The notes: generated by a model from the sequence alone, not told the origin. Counted from the stretch's first letter, positions 18,058 to 27,960 are shown. The stretch: DNA of 64,000 nucleotides from Clostridium manihotivorum (GCF_004015185.1 NZ_CP025746.1:5411776-5475775), one strand, 5' to 3'. Numbers and translations: made by a program.

Positions 18058-19917
18058 TTACTTTAAGTTATCTTGATTCTCCAAGTGATATGGGAAAGTA
18101 GATACAACTATATTATGATGTCTTAGCAAAGCCTCTCTAATTATCAAGCTAGTGTGGTTATGTAGAACTTCTCCCCAATACTCATGGCTCATAAACTCTG
18201 GCAATATTACCATTATCTTTTCTTCTGCCCCTGCCGCTTTTGCAATTAACTCTATATTGTCAAGCAAAGGAGTTACTATGGTTCTATACGGAGAATATTT
18301 AGCTACAAGTATAATATCAGTATCTAACTCTTTCCATCTTCGTTTTAGTTTTTCTAGAGCCTCCATATCAGCTGAGATGTTAAGAGCTATGACATTGTCA
18401 CTTATACTATAAGCATATTGAAGCGTACTTATTGCTGCTTTATTTAAACTAGCTATTGGAACCACTATTATATGGGTATATTTTGTCTTTAAATCCAAAC
18501 CTTTTAGATTTATATCACTTATACTAAGACCTTTTGCGACTTTATCATAGTGAGCCCTAATTCTGAGCTGTGTTAAAATTATAATTGGAATTAAGATTAC
18601 TACAATAAAAGCCCCTTGACTAAATTTTTCTACTAAGATAATTATGGTAGTTAATAGTGATACCGCAGCTCCCAAACCATTAATGAGAGCACTTTTTCTC
18701 CAATCTTTTTCTTTATCCTTTATCCAATGCTTTACCATTCCAAACTGTCCTAAGGTGAAAGATGTAAAAACTCCAATTGCATACAAAGGAATAAGTCTAT
18801 GAGTATCTGCTCTAAAAATAATAACTAGCAAACAAGCAATAAATGATAGTGATCCTATGCCAAAAGAAAAACTTAATCTCTTTCCTCTAGTAGTAAACTG
18901 TCTAGGAGCATATCCGTCCTTTGCTACTATATACATAAGCATAGGAAAACCAGTGTATGCTGTGTTACATGCCATAAGCAGTATAATAGCTGTACTAAAT
19001 TGTATAACGTAAAACATGAATCCATGCTGAAATATCCCAGTAGCGATTTGTGCAATAACCGTAGGACCATTCTCCAATGGTACTGCTGTATAATAAATAG
19101 CAAGTATTGAGCTTCCACCAAATATGAAAAAAATCAAGATTGCTAATAGCACCATTACAATCTTGGCATTTCTCTGACTTGGCTCCTGAAAGTTAGGAAC
19201 TGAGTTACTCACTGATTCCAAACCAGTTAAAGCAGAACATCCAGAGGAAAAGGCTCTTAAAATAAGAAATATAGATAAGCCTTCAGTTGCCCTAAGGTGA
19301 ACATTATGCATAGCTGGTACTGGATGAATACCCAATATAAAGTATTTAAACAAACCGTATATTATCATAAATATCATACTAAAAATAAATATATATGTAG
19401 GTATAGCAAAAATTTTAGAAGATTCACTTATTCCTCTTAAATTCAGTATAGTTAAAATCACTATAATAACTACAACAAATAAGACTTTGTGTCTTTGTAT
19501 ATTGGGGAATGCAGATGCAATAGCATCAACCCCTGCACTAGCACTAACAGCTACAGTAAGTAAATAATCTATTATTAAGCCAGCACCAGCAACTAATCCA
19601 GCTTTATCGCTTATATTTTCCTTAGCTACCTTATAGGCTCCTCCACCCTGAGGATAAGCTCTTATAATCTGAATATATGAAATAGTAAGTATAATAAGAA
19701 GACCTATAATCATAAAAGCAGTCCAGGTTAACCACTGATATGCTGCCGCTCCTAGAACTATTAATACAAATAGAATTTCTTGGGCAGCATAAGCTACTGA
19801 TGATACTGCGTCACTAGCCATTATAGCTAAACCAAAAGGAATATTGTACTTTTCATTCTTTCCCTGCTCACTGGATAAGGGTTCTCCTAGTAGAACATCC
19901 GAGAATTTTTTCATCAT
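18058..19917 (-). CDS. kimA: KimA-type APC potassium permease, copy 2
   Basis: 619 residues, collinear with the copy at 15860-17716 including the soluble C-terminal domain. Differences are scattered: for example PNIQRHKVLF replaces KLAPYRVLF, and MHNVHLRATEGLS replaces the FTPPSKATENLT loop. Both frames are intact, so both copies are probably functional and may differ in affinity or expression. Both share the upstream sequence ATGTTATGCCCCCTAAATG. The family imports K+ by proton coupling and is sensitive to c-di-AMP in Bacillus; here the function is inferred from similarity. Confidence 0.85.
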   Translation of the reverse strand: MMKKFSDVLLGEPLSSEQGKNEKYNIPFGLAIMASDAVSSVAYAAQEILFVLIVLGAAAYQWLTWTAFMIIGLLIILTISYIQIIRAYPQGGGAYKVAKENISDKAGLVAGAGLIIDYLLTVAVSASAGVDAIASAFPNIQRHKVLFVVVIIVILTILNLRGISESSKIFAIPTYIFIFSMIFMIIYGLFKYFILGIHPVPAMHNVHLRATEGLSIFLILRAFSSGCSALTGLESVSNSVPNFQEPSQRNAKIVMVLLAILIFFIFGGSSILAIYYTAVPLENGPTVIAQIATGIFQHGFMFYVIQFSTAIILLMACNTAYTGFPMLMYIVAKDGYAPRQFTTRGKRLSFSFGIGSLSFIACLLVIIFRADTHRLIPLYAIGVFTSFTLGQFGMVKHWIKDKEKDWRKSALINGLGAAVSLLTTIIILVEKFSQGAFIVVILIPIIILTQLRIRAHYDKVAKGLSISDINLKGLDLKTKYTHIIVVPIASLNKAAISTLQYAYSISDNVIALNISADMEALEKLKRRWKELDTDIILVAKYSPYRTIVTPLLDNIELIAKAAGAEEKIMVILPEFMSHEYWGEVLHNHTSLIIREALLRHHNIVVSTFPYHLENQDNLK

Positions 19918-19970
19918 ATGTTATGCCCCCTAAATGGATATTATTAAAGGTTAATTGATTAATCTTCAGC

Positions 19971-20290
19971 ACTGTTTAAATACTGTGTTGAAATTAAGTA
20001 GCCCTTCACCCGATGCTTTAATGTACTTTCACAAATAATTAATACAAATCAAATTTATAATTCTATTATTCCTAACTTTTTATTAGCTATGCTTTCCGGT
20101 GGTTATATCCATATTTTTCAAAATATATTATCAGTTTATTCTTGAGGTTTACTTATATATTATTTTTAGCTTTCAAACCTTTTGAAGACTTTACCTCCAT
20201 ATCCATTCCTATATAGCAAAAAGCGATAATCTAAGTTAGATTATCGCTTTAAAATTAGGCCATCTTTAAACACGGTACTTTAACAGAGCC
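19971..20290. mobile_element. Family A element, degenerate copy A4
   Basis: Left end ACTGTGTTGAAATTAAGTAG followed by CCCGATGCTTTA. Right end ACACGGTACTTTAACAGAGCC. The interior is unlike the other copies apart from a hairpin at 20221-20250. It fills most of the 393-bp gap between the permease and the hydrolase. Confidence 0.5.
20221..20250 (-). terminator. Terminator downstream of the alpha/beta hydrolase
   Basis: Perfect hairpin AAGCGATAATCTAA / TTAGATTATCGCTT. The minus-strand continuation is TTTTTGC, so it can terminate the hydrolase transcript ending at 20311. Confidence 0.75.
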
Positions 20291-20310
20291 TAAAGTTATA
20301 ATTCTATATA

Positions 20311-21165
20311 TCATTTTATCGGATGATTCCTTATATGCTTAGATACTTCCTCAAGCACCAAGTTATATTTTTCTTGAACTAACCAATGTCCTGCATCTAA
20401 TTCCACAAAGTTATACTCACCCTTCATGTACTTTTTAGCATCTTCTACTCCTGCCCTGGCTATTGCCAAATCTTTATTGCCCCAGATAAAAAGAGTAGGA
20501 ATAGTTACATCTCCATATTTGACTGAAATTTTATTATTTGCACGATACCAATTTATTACTCTATTGCGACCTTCATAGTCTTTAAATATACCTAGATAGT
20601 CCTCTATCTCTCTTTTTGAGTGTTCACTCCAAATAGTTTTTAAATAAGCTAAGTTCTTACTTCCAAGAAAAACTTCAGGTACCACTGGAACCTGAAATAG
20701 TCTTATATATCTGCTCTTCTCCATTTGTTCCTTATCATTTGACTTTGCATTCATATATGCAGCCATATGAGGTACTGCTAATGCCGACCAATCATTTACT
20801 CTCTCTGGATATATAGTTAGAACAGTCCAACCGCAGGCTGAACCCCAATCATGACCAACCAGGTGAAATTTCTTGAAGCCAACAGCATCAGCAATTGCTA
20901 TAACATCTTCTGCAAGTTTTTCTACAGTATAGTTTTTTATTCCCTTAGGTCTAGCTTCTTTGCTGTATCCTCTCAAGTCCGGTGCTATGCATCTATATCC
21001 CTTTTTAGCAAAGCTAATCATTATGTTTTCCCAAATAATAGAACTTTCAGGAAAACCGTGTAGAAATATAATTGGCTCTCCTTCACTTTCAAGCCCAGCA
21101 GTTCTACATTTAAACTTGTATCCGTTTGCTTTTACTTCTTCTATATTAATCTGTAAATCTACCAT
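20311..21165 (-). CDS. Alpha/beta hydrolase, epoxide-hydrolase-like
   Basis: About 284 residues. The order of motifs fits the epoxide hydrolase/haloalkane dehalogenase branch: oxyanion segment HGFPES, nucleophile elbow GHDWGSACG with an Asp nucleophile, a lid domain with paired Tyr residues, and the base in AGHWLV. An Asp nucleophile followed by W is typical of that branch and not of esterases. The ATG at 21165 is preferred over 21180 because GGAGAGG precedes it. It is monocistronic, flanked by family A elements on both sides. The natural substrate cannot be assigned. Confidence 0.85.
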   Translation of the reverse strand: MVDLQINIEEVKANGYKFKCRTAGLESEGEPIIFLHGFPESSIIWENIMISFAKKGYRCIAPDLRGYSKEARPKGIKNYTVEKLAEDVIAIADAVGFKKFHLVGHDWGSACGWTVLTIYPERVNDWSALAVPHMAAYMNAKSNDKEQMEKSRYIRLFQVPVVPEVFLGSKNLAYLKTIWSEHSKREIEDYLGIFKDYEGRNRVINWYRANNKISVKYGDVTIPTLFIWGNKDLAIARAGVEDAKKYMKGEYNFVELDAGHWLVQEKYNLVLEEVSKHIRNHPIK

Positions 21166-21194
21166 AAATAACCTCTCCATTTTAATAAATTATA

Positions 21195-21616
21195 AGCTAT
21201 GTTCAATAATATTGTTGAAATTAAGTGGTTATGAAGGAGATGCTCTATGAGCGAGCTATTAGAATTAAATGATTTTTTCATATGGAATGGCCTCAAAAAA
21301 TCGCTAATTGCTCTTCATTAGTGATTTTTTTGCGCATCTGCCTTTTCTCAACGTATGTGAAGAAATCCTGGCAGGCGACATAATTTTTTATTCTTTACTC
21401 TTTGAAATCAAAACATCTTATTTTATTTATATTTAAATTAAGATATAAAATGTTTATAAAGATTACAATAGCTAAAGAGTAAAACTGTATGTTCGAACGT
21501 AGTGAGTTTACAGTTTTAGCCATGGAATATGACAAAATCATATTAATTCTTTGCGCAAGCTCATCTAAGCATCGGATGACTAACCACTTAATTTCAACAC
21601 AGTACTTTAACAGCTC
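21195..21616. mobile_element. Family A MITE-like element, copy A3 (with family C module)
   Basis: About 420 bp. The left end reads TGTTGAAATTAAGTGGTTAT and the right ACCACTTAATTTCAACACAG. Inner long arms match A2. Between them, compared with A2, lies about 190 extra bp holding a short hairpin, a family C repeat and an AT-rich stretch. It explains the whole 453-bp gap. No transposase is encoded. Confidence 0.8.
21332..21413 (+). repeat. Family C repeat, copy C2 (inside A3)
   Basis: GCGCATCTGCCTTTTCT followed by ACGTATGTGAAGAAAT and CTGGCAGGCGACAT, then the TTCTTTACTCTTT tail. Nearly identical to C5. Confidence 0.72.
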
Positions 21617-21633
21617 TTATTATATACTACATT

Positions 21634-22779
21634 TCAGAAAGGTATATTCATGAATCTAATTATATTTTCAGAAGTTCTTTCAATATTATCCTGACCTTTA
21701 GCAAGAGCTTCTTCAAGAGATGTTACACCTTGCATGATGCTAAATATTGCATCTATTCCTTTCTCGTATAACACCTCTATACCCTCACCAATTCTTCCTG
21801 CCAGTGCAATTACTGGTTTGTTATATTTTTTTGCAACTGTTGCAACACCTATAGGAGTTTTCCCGTATTGAGTCTGAAAATCTATACTACCTTCACCTGT
21901 CCAAACCATATCTGCATTTCTTACTTTTTCTTCAAGTCCAGTATATTCCACTACAATATCAATACCTCTTCTTAGGTTGCCATCTAAAAATGCCATAAGT
22001 CCTGCTCCTAACCCTCCTGCGGCTCCAGCACCAGGTAGATCTAAAACATCTTTCCCCAACTTTTCCTTTATTATTTGTGCATAATGTTTTAGATTATTGT
22101 CCAAAGTTATTATCATATCTTTAGTGGCTCCCTTTTGTTGACCAAATACATTAGCCGCCCCATAATCTCCACAAAGTGGGTTAGTAACATCACAGGCTAC
22201 TTGAACTTCAATGTCCTTTAGTCTTGAATCAAAACTACTTAGGTCAATATTACTTAGCTTTCCTAGTTCTCCACCACCAAAACCTAATTCCTTTCCTTCC
22301 TCATCTAGAAGTCTTCCTCCAAGAGCTTGAATTACTCCTGCCCCTCCATCATTTGTAGCACTTCCCCCAATACCTATTATTAATCTTTTTATTCCATGGC
22401 TTAAACAAGCTTTTATAAGCTGACCTGTGCCAAAAGTTGTAGTTATTAAAGGATTTCTCATTTCAATAGGAACCAGCTCAAGACCACTAGCACTGGCCAT
22501 TTCTATCACAGCTACTTGGCCTTTTCCTAGGATACCATACTTAGCCTCAACTTCATTTCCTAAAGGTCCTATTACTTTCAAGGAATATATTTTTCCTTCT
22601 GTAGCATCTATTAAGGACTGCATAGTCCCTTCTCCACCATCAGCCATAGGTACATGAATACAGCTAATATTTTTATTTACTTTTTTAATTCCTCTTTCCA
22701 TTGCTTCACAAGCTTCTTTAGCTGTCATACTCTCCTTAAAGGAATCTGGTGCAAGTACAATGATAAAATCTTTTTTCAT
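21634..22779 (-). CDS. glxK: Glycerate kinase (GarK/GlxK type)
   Basis: 381 residues. The type-II glycerate 2-/3-kinase family phosphorylates D-glycerate with ATP and feeds it into glycolysis. Visible signatures are LAPDSFKESMTAKEA at the N-terminus, GGSATNDGGAGVIQALGG in the middle and LPGAGAAGGLGAGLMAF. A longer reading frame starts at 22923, but the ATG at 22779 is taken because GGAGG lies 5 bases upstream and the family begins M-K-K-D-F-I-I-V-L-A. No glyoxylate or sugar-acid genes are adjacent. Confidence 0.92.
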   Translation of the reverse strand: MKKDFIIVLAPDSFKESMTAKEACEAMERGIKKVNKNISCIHVPMADGGEGTMQSLIDATEGKIYSLKVIGPLGNEVEAKYGILGKGQVAVIEMASASGLELVPIEMRNPLITTTFGTGQLIKACLSHGIKRLIIGIGGSATNDGGAGVIQALGGRLLDEEGKELGFGGGELGKLSNIDLSSFDSRLKDIEVQVACDVTNPLCGDYGAANVFGQQKGATKDMIITLDNNLKHYAQIIKEKLGKDVLDLPGAGAAGGLGAGLMAFLDGNLRRGIDIVVEYTGLEEKVRNADMVWTGEGSIDFQTQYGKTPIGVATVAKKYNKPVIALAGRIGEGIEVLYEKGIDAIFSIMQGVTSLEEALAKGQDNIERTSENIIRFMNIPF

Positions 22780-22980
22780 TTTTGCCTCCATAGGTTTCCC
22801 AAAACAGTTATTATCTAAAAACTCAATATTGATAATATTGTATCCAATCACATTTAAAAGGTTTATATATCGATATCTGAATACATAATCCGCCAAATTC
22901 ATCACTATATATTCGATGTTCATGAAATAAATCCTTTGATATTCTTATATTTTAAATAATCTTAATAATTTACATAAGAA

Positions 22981-23020
22981 AAACAGGATTGAGTGCAATT
23001 TAATGCACTCAATCCTGTTT
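22981..23020 (-). terminator. Terminator of the GH1 beta-glucosidase gene
   Basis: Perfect 17-bp arms AAACAGGATTGAGTGCA / TGCACTCAATCCTGTTT around a 6-base loop, 4 bp after the GH1 stop codon at 23025. Confidence 0.88.
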
Positions 23021-23024
23021 TATT

Positions 23025-24458
23025 TTATAGTTCAGCTCCATTACTTTCAATTACTTTTTTGTACCAATTAAAACTCTTCTTCTTAGAACGTTTTAAAGTA
23101 CCATTGCCTTCATTGTCCTTATCAACGTATATGAAGCCATATCTCTTTTTCATTTCTCCAGTAGATGCACTTACTAAATCTATACATCCCCAAGGTGTAT
23201 ATCCCATAAGCTCTACTCCGTCTTCATTTACTGCAGCCTTCATAGCTTTAACATGCTCTCTTAGGTACTCTATACGGTAGTCATCTTCTACATAACCATT
23301 TTCGTCTGGATTGTCTACAGCTCCTAAACCATTTTCAACTATAAACAGTGGCTTTTGATATCTATCATAGATAGAATTCATAGTGATTCTAAGTCCTAGT
23401 GGATCTATTTGCCAGCCCCATTCACTTGCTTTTAGGTAAGGATTCTTTAAGGTAGCAAATACATTTCCTTCTGTTTCTGCACTTACCTTAGGATCAGCAC
23501 TTGTAAGTCTTGAGGAATAATAACTAAAGGATATGAAATCTACAGTGTTATTCTTTAGTATTTCCTCGTCTCCTTCTTCCATCTTTAAGGAAATGTTATG
23601 TCTTTCAAACATCTTCTTAGCATAGTTTGGATATTCTCCTCTTGACTGAACATCTATAAAGAAATAGTTTTCTCTATCCTTTTCCATAGACCTCCATACA
23701 TCCTCTGGAGCACAAGTATTTGCATAGGTATTTCCTGCAGCTAGCATACAACCTATCTTAAAATCAGGGTTTATAGCATGAGCTATCTTTGTAGCTTTTG
23801 CACTAGCTACTAGTTGGTGATGAGCTGCTTGATACTTTACAGCTTCCTCATTTTCACCTGGTTCAAAGGTTAATCCTGCTCCTATAAATGGAAGATGTAG
23901 TAGCATATTTATTTCATTAAAGGTAAGCCAATATTTAACCTTGTTTTTATATCTATCGAAGATTACCTCACATAATCTTTCGTAATAATCAACCATCTTA
24001 CGGCTTCTCCAAGCACCAATAGCTTTAACTAGATTCATTGGAACATCGAAGTGAGTTATTGTTACAAGTGGCTCTATTCCATATTTTAGACACTCATCAA
24101 AAACATCATCATAAAACTTTAAGCCTTCTTCATTAGGTTCAGCGTCATCTCCGTTAGGGAATATTCTAGCCCAAGCTAAGGACATTCTAAAACACTTAAA
24201 GCCCATCTCAGCAAATAAAGCTATATCTTCCTTATAATGATGATAAAAATCTATAGCCTCATGGCTTGGGTAGAAGTGTTCATCATCACATTCAAACATG
24301 TTCATCTTTCCAAGCATAACAGGGAAACGATCCTTTCCTGCTGGAATCACATCTACTGTAGACAATCCCTTATTTCCTTCTAAATATCCACCTTCACATT
24401 GGTTAGCAGCAGTAGCTCCTCCCCATAAAAATCCTTCTGGTAATTTATTCAATTCCAT
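23025..24458 (-). CDS. bglA: GH1 6-phospho-beta-glucosidase (beta-glucoside operon)
   Basis: 477 residues, a GH1 barrel. The acid/base Glu is in YWLTFNEIN and the nucleophile Glu in FIVENGLG. The N-terminus FLWGGATAANQCEGGY and the C-terminal WGCIDLVSASTGEMKKRYGFIYVD segment are typical of bacterial 6-phospho-beta-glucosidases. It cleaves phosphorylated beta-glucosides delivered by the PTS permease 276 bp upstream (24735-26627), giving glucose-6-phosphate and the aglycone. It is expected to be induced by the LicT antitermination that controls the PTS gene. A B4 repeat lies in the gap between the two. Confidence 0.93.
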   Translation of the reverse strand: MELNKLPEGFLWGGATAANQCEGGYLEGNKGLSTVDVIPAGKDRFPVMLGKMNMFECDDEHFYPSHEAIDFYHHYKEDIALFAEMGFKCFRMSLAWARIFPNGDDAEPNEEGLKFYDDVFDECLKYGIEPLVTITHFDVPMNLVKAIGAWRSRKMVDYYERLCEVIFDRYKNKVKYWLTFNEINMLLHLPFIGAGLTFEPGENEEAVKYQAAHHQLVASAKATKIAHAINPDFKIGCMLAAGNTYANTCAPEDVWRSMEKDRENYFFIDVQSRGEYPNYAKKMFERHNISLKMEEGDEEILKNNTVDFISFSYYSSRLTSADPKVSAETEGNVFATLKNPYLKASEWGWQIDPLGLRITMNSIYDRYQKPLFIVENGLGAVDNPDENGYVEDDYRIEYLREHVKAMKAAVNEDGVELMGYTPWGCIDLVSASTGEMKKRYGFIYVDKDNEGNGTLKRSKKKSFNWYKKVIESNGAEL

Positions 24459-24480
24459 AATATTTACCTCCTACTATTTA

Positions 24481-24578
24481 AAGATGTATCCCTTCAATCG
24501 AAATCTGTTTTCTATGCTTTTCTATGTTCTAAGAGCGTAATTTGAAAGTACAGCTTTTATTAATAAGTGATACATCTA
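24481..24578. repeat. Family B repeat, degenerate copy B4
   Basis: Left arm GATGTATCCCTTCA (24483-24496); right arm AAGTGATACATC (24565-24576), imperfectly complementary. It lies between the PTS gene and the GH1 gene of one probable operon. Confidence 0.6.
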
Positions 24579-24734
24579 TATATTAAGCCATGATACTTCA
24601 AAAATTATACAAATACTCTTCATATGCCAATTATATTTTTAATCGTCTTAACAAACAATATTTTTTCTAAATTAGAAAATTAAAGTTTATGCTTTGCTTA
24701 AAATATTTTATTAAATTTACTAATACTTAATTAA

Positions 24735-26627
24735 TTAGATCATCACAGTTAATAGATCTTCTTTATAATTAATAGACTTTTTATCAGTCTCGATAATATC
24801 CAAATATCTATCTGAATTAGTTATTATAACTGGTGTTATTAAAGAGAAGCCCTCTTTTTTTATCGCGTCTATGTCAAATTCCAATAATTCCTGTCCTATC
24901 TTTATGCTATCTCCTTGTTGTACCTTTGAAGTGAAATATTTTCCTTCTAATTGAACTGTATCCATCCCTACATGAATTAAAATCTCTGCACCATTCTTAC
25001 TTGTGATACCTATTGCATGCTTTGTTGGAAATAACATTGTTACTATTCCTTCAACTGGTGATACTACTTTTCCTTCCTTTGGTTCAATCGCTATTCCTTT
25101 GCCAAGTACTCCCTTTGAAAAAGCTTCATCCTTTACTTCTGATAAAGGCTTTACCTCTCCCTTTAATGGACTTATTACTACTTCTTGTCTTATAAGCTCA
25201 TTACTTTCTTTTTTTACTTCTTCTGTTTTACTTTCTTCATCTTTAAAACCAGCTACCATCATCAATATGAACCCTAGAACAAAGCTCACAACTACTGCTA
25301 TTATGGCACCATAAAAACCTTTATCCATTCCTTGAGGATTTATATAACTAGGAAGTGCAAACACACCTAAACCTCCCATTATAAAACCTTTAGTTCCCAT
25401 AAATTCAGCTATTGCTCCACCTACTGCTGCTGCTATACAACTTAAGATAAATGGCTTTTTGCGTGGTAATGTGATTCCGTAGATTGCTGGTTCTGTAACA
25501 CCAAATATACCTGAAATAAATGCTGGTATTGAAAGTGATTTTAACTTTTTGTTCTTTGTCTTTAATAATATCGCTAGTACTACTCCTGTTTGAGCAAAGG
25601 AAGCTCCTATCGCTGCAGATAAAACTGTATCATAATGCATAGTTACCATATTATTTATAGCTATAGGAATTAATCCCCAATGTAGACCAAACATAACAAA
25701 TACTTGCCAGAAACCACCTATGAATAAACCAGCTAAGACAGGGCTTAAATTGATTATTGCTAGTGTAGCTGTTCCGATTAATTTACCTGCCCAAGTTGCA
25801 ACTGGCCCTATAACTATAAAGGTTAGAGGAACTGTAACCAAAAGTGTACAGAAAGGAACTAAGAAAGTCTTTACAACATCTGGTATTATCTTTTTAAATC
25901 CACTCTCTATCTTAGCACCAACATAAGCTGCCAAGACTATAGGAATAACGCTTGATGAGTAATCCATAAGTATTACCGGAATACCTAAGAAAGTTATATT
26001 AACATTAGATTGAATCATTGTTCCATTAAATAAAGTATATAGTGGCTGTGCTGTGGTTAATGCTAATATCTTAGGATAAACAAGTGCAGCACCTATGGCC
26101 ATTCCTATGAAGTTATTTCCCTTAAACTTCTTTGATGCTGTATATCCTAAGAATATCGGAAAGAAGTAGAATAAACTATCGCCTATGGCATTCAATATAG
26201 CATAGGTTCCTGACTTATCTCCATATAACCCTAATGCAACAAATAAGGAATTAAAGCCTTTTATCATACCAGTAGCTGCAAGTACTCCAAGGGTTGGAGC
26301 AAATACTCCTGATATTATGTCTATAAACTTATTGAAAGGACTAAGCTTCTCTTCAGAACTACTATCTTCTGACGCTGTACTAAAGCCACCAACTGATACT
26401 ACATCTGCGTATACCTCTGGTACATGGTTGCCAATAACTACTTGATACTGCCCACCGCTTTGAACAACAGTTACAACTCCATCCATATTCTTTAGACCTT
26501 CTGTATTTGCTTTATTCTCATCTTTTAACTTAAAACGTAAACGGGTTACGCAATGAGTTAAACTATTTACGTTTTCTTTACCACCAACATTTTTAATAAT
26601 GTCTTTTGCTAAACTTTCGTACTTCAT
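24735..26627 (-). CDS. bglF: Beta-glucoside PTS permease, EIIBCA fusion (BglF/BglP type)
   Basis: 630 residues with three domains. IIB (about 1-90) has the phosphocysteine in LTHCVTRLRFKL. IIC (about 100-460) has the GVTEPAIYGITLPRK signature and about 10 helices. IIA (about 480-630) has the His in EILIHVGMD. It imports and phosphorylates beta-glucosides using PEP-derived phosphate. A LicT-type antiterminator gene lies just upstream, and a RAT/terminator sits in this gene's leader. The GH1 enzyme follows downstream. Together they form a complete bgl catabolic unit. The exact sugar (salicin, arbutin or other) cannot be deduced. Confidence 0.95.
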   Translation of the reverse strand: MKYESLAKDIIKNVGGKENVNSLTHCVTRLRFKLKDENKANTEGLKNMDGVVTVVQSGGQYQVVIGNHVPEVYADVVSVGGFSTASEDSSSEEKLSPFNKFIDIISGVFAPTLGVLAATGMIKGFNSLFVALGLYGDKSGTYAILNAIGDSLFYFFPIFLGYTASKKFKGNNFIGMAIGAALVYPKILALTTAQPLYTLFNGTMIQSNVNITFLGIPVILMDYSSSVIPIVLAAYVGAKIESGFKKIIPDVVKTFLVPFCTLLVTVPLTFIVIGPVATWAGKLIGTATLAIINLSPVLAGLFIGGFWQVFVMFGLHWGLIPIAINNMVTMHYDTVLSAAIGASFAQTGVVLAILLKTKNKKLKSLSIPAFISGIFGVTEPAIYGITLPRKKPFILSCIAAAVGGAIAEFMGTKGFIMGGLGVFALPSYINPQGMDKGFYGAIIAVVVSFVLGFILMMVAGFKDEESKTEEVKKESNELIRQEVVISPLKGEVKPLSEVKDEAFSKGVLGKGIAIEPKEGKVVSPVEGIVTMLFPTKHAIGITSKNGAEILIHVGMDTVQLEGKYFTSKVQQGDSIKIGQELLEFDIDAIKKEGFSLITPVIITNSDRYLDIIETDKKSINYKEDLLTVMI

Positions 26628-26723
26628 ATCTTACCTCTCCTTTTAGTTTTAATTATTGTAAATAATTCTGTAAAAAATAAATCACTAGGCTTTACCTTTA
26701 AACTATTTCTTTTATATAAAAAA

Positions 26724-26795
26724 GGCGAGACCATATAAATAGTATAATCCTTCATACCATCTATTTGGTCTCGCCTGCATTACCAGTAACAATCC
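26724..26795 (-). promoter_or_regulatory. RAT antiterminator/terminator upstream of bglF
   Basis: On the minus strand GGATTGTTACTGGTAATGCA leads into GGCGAGACC (complement of 26767-26795), matching the LicT/BglG RAT consensus. The 3' half also pairs with GGTCTCGCC (26724-26732) to form a terminator followed by TTTTTT. LicT binding to the RAT hairpin would prevent termination and switch on bglF. Confidence 0.9.
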
Positions 26796-26811
26796 AAAGT
26801 TCCATATAAAA

Positions 26812-27645
26812 TTATCTTTGAGTTACCCTCTGAATATGAATAGTTAAGTATAACTGCTCTTCATCAGATAAAGCTACTTCTAAGTATTTCTCAACCTTAA
26901 GCATACATTCATATGCCTCTTTATATTTTGCTTTTACCTGCTTTAGCAAAAAGTCATCCTCTTTAGTATCCTCTAATTCTTGCTTCTTGTTTAAACGTTG
27001 AAAGAAGAATCTTAAGTGAGTAACGAACCTCTCATAACTTATAGACTTTTCATCTAAGGCTATATTAAAGGTGTATTTAACTATATTTAATATATCCTGA
27101 ACCATTTTGGTTTGCTTAGCAACATCTTCTACCTTATTCGAAGCACTTTTAAACTGTGCATTTATTAAATGAAGAGTTATATTAGCCGCTTCATCTTCAG
27201 GCAGCCTTTTTCCTGTTGCTTCTTCAATTGAATCTAAGGCTTTTAGTGCCACCTTAAATTCTTTAGGATAAAACTTTTTAATCTCCCAAATTAGCGGGTT
27301 AGGATTAGTGAAGCCTTCATCAAATAACTTAAGTACATTGCTTATGTGATCTGTCAAAGTGACATATATGTAATCATTTAACTCAACCTCAAGCATATTT
27401 TTTGCATAATCTATTATGTCACCACAAAGTGTTATATGCTCAGAAGGAATATGTTCTAATAATAATTTAAATTTTTCAGAAGCATCTTTTTGTTTTAGTA
27501 TAAAGGTTTTCTCAACTAGTTTCTCTTCTATTGTTTCTCCAACACTCTTTTTGAATCCAATTCCACTTCCCATAACAACAACTTCATTATTGTCCAGATC
27601 TCTAGCTAAAATAGCATTATTGTTAAATATCTTTTTTATTATCAT
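26812..27645 (-). CDS. licT: BglG/LicT-family transcriptional antiterminator
   Basis: 277 residues. The N-terminal RNA-binding CAT domain (1-56: KIFNNNAILARDLDNNEVVVMGSG) is followed by two PRD domains. The regulatory His residues are visible in EHITLCGDI, TDHISNVLK, NITLHLINA and LTIHIQRV. The PTS phosphorylates these to report substrate availability. The protein binds RAT hairpins to stop terminator formation. RAT sequences precede both this gene and bglF, so it should autoregulate as well as induce the permease and GH1 genes. Confidence 0.95.
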   Translation of the reverse strand: MIIKKIFNNNAILARDLDNNEVVVMGSGIGFKKSVGETIEEKLVEKTFILKQKDASEKFKLLLEHIPSEHITLCGDIIDYAKNMLEVELNDYIYVTLTDHISNVLKLFDEGFTNPNPLIWEIKKFYPKEFKVALKALDSIEEATGKRLPEDEAANITLHLINAQFKSASNKVEDVAKQTKMVQDILNIVKYTFNIALDEKSISYERFVTHLRFFFQRLNKKQELEDTKEDDFLLKQVKAKYKEAYECMLKVEKYLEVALSDEEQLYLTIHIQRVTQR

Positions 27646-27686
27646 TCTTATCCCCTCACCACCTTGCTTATTTATTTATAAATATG

Positions 27687-27767
27687 AAAAAACCTCAATT
27701 AATCAAAAGAGATATTGTTTCTCTTCTCATTAATTAAGGTCTCGCCTGATCTTGTCAGTAACAATCC
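27687..27767 (-). promoter_or_regulatory. RAT antiterminator/terminator upstream of licT
   Basis: On the minus strand GGATTGTTACTGACAAGATC leads into AGGCGAGACC (complement of 27738-27767), a second LicT RAT. It overlaps a terminator with arms ACCTTAATTAAT / ATTAATTGAGGT followed by TTTTTT. This predicts autoregulation of licT. Confidence 0.88.
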
Positions 27768-27852
27768 TCACAATGTATGTAAGCGTTTAATTTATGTTTT
27801 TATTATATCCACTTCATCTATAATAGTCAATACCTTTATGAAAACATTTTTT

Positions 27853-27960
27853 GTACATCTGCCTTTCCGAATGTATATGAGGAAAATCTGGTAGGCGAAT
27901 AATATCTCTTTTCTACTATTTACCCTAAATAGTTGTTATAAACACTTGAATTTACTAGAT
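27853..27960 (+). repeat. Family C repeat, copy C3
   Basis: ACATCTGCCTTTCCGAATG...CTGGTAGGCGAATA followed by the CTATTTACCCTAAATAGTT tail shared with C7. It lies between the licT leader and the chemoreceptor terminator. Confidence 0.65.

Noticed and set aside
15860..20000. c-di-AMP (ydaO) riboswitch upstream of the KimA-type genes
   Set aside because: Looked for because Bacillus kimA has one; the upstream regions show only the duplicated csp-derived sequence and no conserved ydaO core.
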